Assembly: GCA_034439915.1 (NCBI GenBank)
Contig: JAWXBI010000097.1
Coordinates: forward strand, 1-8,495
Direction of reading: 5' to 3'
Source of the DNA: JADJLQ01 sp034439915
Lineage (GTDB): Bacteria; Bacteroidota; Bacteroidia; Chitinophagales; Saprospiraceae
DNA length: 8,495 nt
Each line of letters begins with the position of its first letter. Within the stretch, counting starts at the first letter, position 1. This document shows positions 6,786-8,495 of this stretch, in pieces. Under the pieces are notes generated by a model that saw only the letters and a program-made list of their open reading frames with translations, made no database searches and was not told the DNA's origin. The translations under genes and the position numbers were made by a program.

Positions 6786-8294
6786 TTAATAGCCATATAA
6801 TTTTTTACCTGCAGCTTCATATTTGTCTCCAGGCACCCATCGGGGCTTATTTTTCATACCGGCCACGTTCCAGGCAGTTAATACAAATGCTTTAGTAAAC
6901 AGATTGAGATAAGCATAGCTGATGTTATCCGGATTATCGATGGCCTGATGATAATACTTGGTAATAGCAGCGTCAAAGGTTTTAAAACCTGAACCAAAAG
7001 TGGGTGCGGGTATACCTAAAATCGCAAAACTCACATTATCCGAGCGGTCAAATAATCCCTGCTCCGGGGCCGGATCTGCCACTGTGCTCAATCCAAATGC
7101 TGCACAAGATTCATTGATCTCTTTGGCAGCCCCTACCCGATTGAGGCCAATAACTGCTACCAGGGTAGTATCAGAATATCCCGCCCCATCTGAGTTGAGA
7201 TTAAATATGACTTTATTCCAGGGTAATACCGGATGAGCGGCAAGGTATTTTGATCCCAATAACCCCATTTCTTCCGCGTTCAATGCTGCCAGCAGGATCG
7301 ACCGTTCCGGGGGATTTTTACTAAAAAACCTGGCAGCAGCCAGAAGGCTTACGGTACCCCAGGCATTGTCACGTGCCCCGTTCCATATCGTATCCTTGTC
7401 AATGACTTGTCCGGCTCTCACCCCTACATGGTCAAAGTGTGCGGTCAACAAGACGTACTCATCCCTGAGCTTTTTATTTTTACCCGGGATCATGCCAATT
7501 ACATTATCTGCTTTTACCGGTCCGGAACTCGCTCCGGAGGTATTGATCTCAATCGAAAGCGTTTTCCCTTTTTCAAAGGATGGTTTGTTGCCCGTGGGAA
7601 GCTGTGCCCAGGCATGGAATATTTTCCCCGGCATCCCGGATGATCCTTCCATTACTTCCAGGCGCTCTTTGCTGAAATAATTTCTAAAAAAATTCCAGGG
7701 TATCGTCAGACTATAGATTTCGATCAATCCGATGGCGCCCTGTTCTCTGGCAAATTTGCGTTTGGTAGTCATGGAGGCAAAAATTTCCTGCGGCGAGCCT
7801 CCCTGGGGCAGGCCCCCTTGCACAATGACATATTTGCCTTTAATATCCAGTCCGGAATAATCATTTCGGTTGGTAGTTTCATCGATCCATCCATAATCCG
7901 CATAGATTGCTTCTCCTTTTTGCTGTATGGATCCACCGTCCAGGATGACCAGGTTATTGCCGACACTGTATTGGGCTCCTAACAAATTCATCGTACCGCT
8001 TTGAGGGGGTATAAATTTTTGAAATGGGATAGCTTGAAAATAGTTGGCCATTCCGGGCACCACTTTAACGCCGGCTGCCCGGAAGGCATCAGCTATGTAC
8101 GCTGCGGCATCCTGATTGCCTGCCTCCCCTGTTTTCCGGCCTTTCAACAGGTCAGAAGCCAGATACATCATATCGGCACGGACAATCTCCGGCAATATTT
8201 TTTTGTTGATTTTATTTACTATTTTCTGCGCTTCTCCGGATAGAGCAGAAAAAAATAAACTGAATAACAGGATCCAACGGATATAATTTGTCAT
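6786..8294 (-). CDS. Secreted M28-family zinc aminopeptidase with PA-like insert
   Basis: 502 residues. A signal peptide covers about 1-23 (hydrophobic WILLFSLFFSALS, then GEAQ). An N-terminal cap with MMYLASDLLKGRKTGEAGN and an AAYIADAFRAAGV helix is followed by a PA-like insert (about 95-265; YSGLDIKGKYVIVQGG, REQGAIGLIEI). The catalytic core runs from about 265 to 475. Visible M28 metal and catalytic positions are His286 and Asp288 in TAHFDHVG, bridging Asp309 in NGARDNAWGT, general base Glu341 and ligand Glu342 in NAEEMGLLGSKY, Asp369 in NLNSDG, and His449 in YYHQAIDNPDN. The full ligand set looks intact, so activity is expected: removal of N-terminal residues from peptides. Arg308 replaces the more usual Asp/Ala of GADDN. 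There is no T9SS sorting domain, so the periplasm or a Sec-only route is likely. It is separated from the T9SS-type genes by 226 bp and is probably its own transcript; a functional link to them is not shown. Confidence 0.92.
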   Translation of the reverse strand: MTNYIRWILLFSLFFSALSGEAQKIVNKINKKILPEIVRADMMYLASDLLKGRKTGEAGNQDAAAYIADAFRAAGVKVVPGMANYFQAIPFQKFIPPQSGTMNLLGAQYSVGNNLVILDGGSIQQKGEAIYADYGWIDETTNRNDYSGLDIKGKYVIVQGGLPQGGSPQEIFASMTTKRKFAREQGAIGLIEIYSLTIPWNFFRNYFSKERLEVMEGSSGMPGKIFHAWAQLPTGNKPSFEKGKTLSIEINTSGASSGPVKADNVIGMIPGKNKKLRDEYVLLTAHFDHVGVRAGQVIDKDTIWNGARDNAWGTVSLLAAARFFSKNPPERSILLAALNAEEMGLLGSKYLAAHPVLPWNKVIFNLNSDGAGYSDTTLVAVIGLNRVGAAKEINESCAAFGLSTVADPAPEQGLFDRSDNVSFAILGIPAPTFGSGFKTFDAAITKYYHQAIDNPDNISYAYLNLFTKAFVLTAWNVAGMKNKPRWVPGDKYEAAGKKLYGY

Positions 8295-8343
8295 GGGATG
8301 TCAATTGATTTTAAGAATTTTGCAAAATTATAATTAATCAAAC
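8295..8343. promoter_or_regulatory. Divergent 49-bp promoter region with 14-bp perfect palindrome
   Basis: The spacer between the peptidase start (8294, minus) and the plus-strand gene (8344) contains the perfect palindrome AATTTTGCAAAATT at 8316-8329. On the minus strand, 8323-8330 reads TAATTTTG, an exact match to the Bacteroidota -7 box TAnnTTTG, 28 bp before the peptidase start codon; a properly spaced -33 TTTG is not seen (a GTTTG sits only 8 bp further up). The palindrome overlaps this box, so it could be an operator, but the evidence is compositional only. Confidence 0.35.
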
Positions 8344-8495
8344 ATGGATCTTGAAAAATTATTGGGAATTGGCTCCAGGATAAAACATCCAGCCTATGGA
8401 GAAGGAGTCATCATCAGGCTGCATGCCATTGCTTATGACGTATGTTTTATTCAGTACGGGGTCAAAAGTGTTGGTAAAGAATATACCGCCTGGGA
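8344..8495 (+). CDS. Start of a protein with an N-terminal Tudor/SH3-like small barrel; partial, runs off right edge
   Basis: Fifty codons are open from ATG 8344 to the edge. The stretch GSRIKHPAYGEGVI (10-23), followed by strands around YDVCFIQYG (31-39) and a K-x-V-G-K-E-Y end, resembles the small barrel seen at the C-terminus of UvrD/PcrA helicases (pattern G-x-x-V-x-H-x-x-F/Y-G-x-G-x-V, then V-x-F-x-x-x-G-x-K). That domain in PcrA contacts RNA polymerase; here it is at the N-terminus of an unrelated or unknown protein, so no function is assigned. It is transcribed away from the peptidase. The start is chosen because it is the first ATG after the palindromic spacer; no Shine-Dalgarno is seen, as usual in this phylum. 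Coding status is supported by the motif and lack of stops, but only 152 bases are visible. Confidence 0.6.
   Translation, partial: MDLEKLLGIGSRIKHPAYGEGVIIRLHAIAYDVCFIQYGVKSVGKEYTAW

Noticed and set aside
6958..7680. Plus-strand frames opposite the M28 peptidase (6958-7236, 7366-7680).
   Set aside because: They are antisense shadows of a peptidase with complete catalytic motifs.

Overview
The window reads as chromosomal DNA of a member of the Bacteroidota, most likely Saprospiria or Chitinophagia-like. Three things point there: a PorP/SprF-family protein of the type IX secretion system (T9SS), a system confined to this phylum; an adjacent OmpA-family protein with the TPR / PD40 propeller / carboxypeptidase-regulatory / OmpA layout of the T9SS accessory protein PorE; and a large repeat-rich surface protein with the N-terminal domain that typifies 'gliding motility-associated' proteins. 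A-rich leaders without clear Shine-Dalgarno sequences also fit. The placement is inferred from protein families, not from a marker gene.

Layout, right to left along the minus strand. A secreted M28 zinc aminopeptidase with a PA insert occupies 6786-8294. A 226-bp A/T-rich gap (6560-6785) with a large palindrome follows. Then comes a tightly packed three-gene unit: PorP/SprF (5537-6559), 3 bp, the 810-residue PorE-like OmpA protein (3101-5533), 8 bp, and a giant modular surface protein that starts at 3092 and stays open to base 1 (at least 1030 residues, C-terminus outside the window). At the right edge a plus-strand gene begins at 8344, diverging from the peptidase across a 49-bp spacer that holds a 14-bp perfect palindrome. 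Its first 50 residues look like a small Tudor/SH3-type barrel.

How the parts may work together. In Flavobacterium the outer-membrane protein SprF is needed to deliver the giant adhesin SprB through the T9SS, and PorP/SprF paralogues often sit beside large cargo with a 'type B' C-terminal domain. Here the putative export partner, a periplasmic/outer-membrane scaffold and the cargo appear to form one transcription unit, with the cargo last. I read it as a self-contained surface-fibre module: PorP/SprF for cargo-specific export or anchoring, the OmpA protein as a scaffold, and the Ig/PKD-repeat protein as the displayed stalk. The missing C-terminus of the cargo is the main gap in this argument.

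The left 3.1 kb is all coding on the minus strand, though it has no stop within the window. No RNA genes, insertion sequences, CRISPR arrays or attachment sites were seen.
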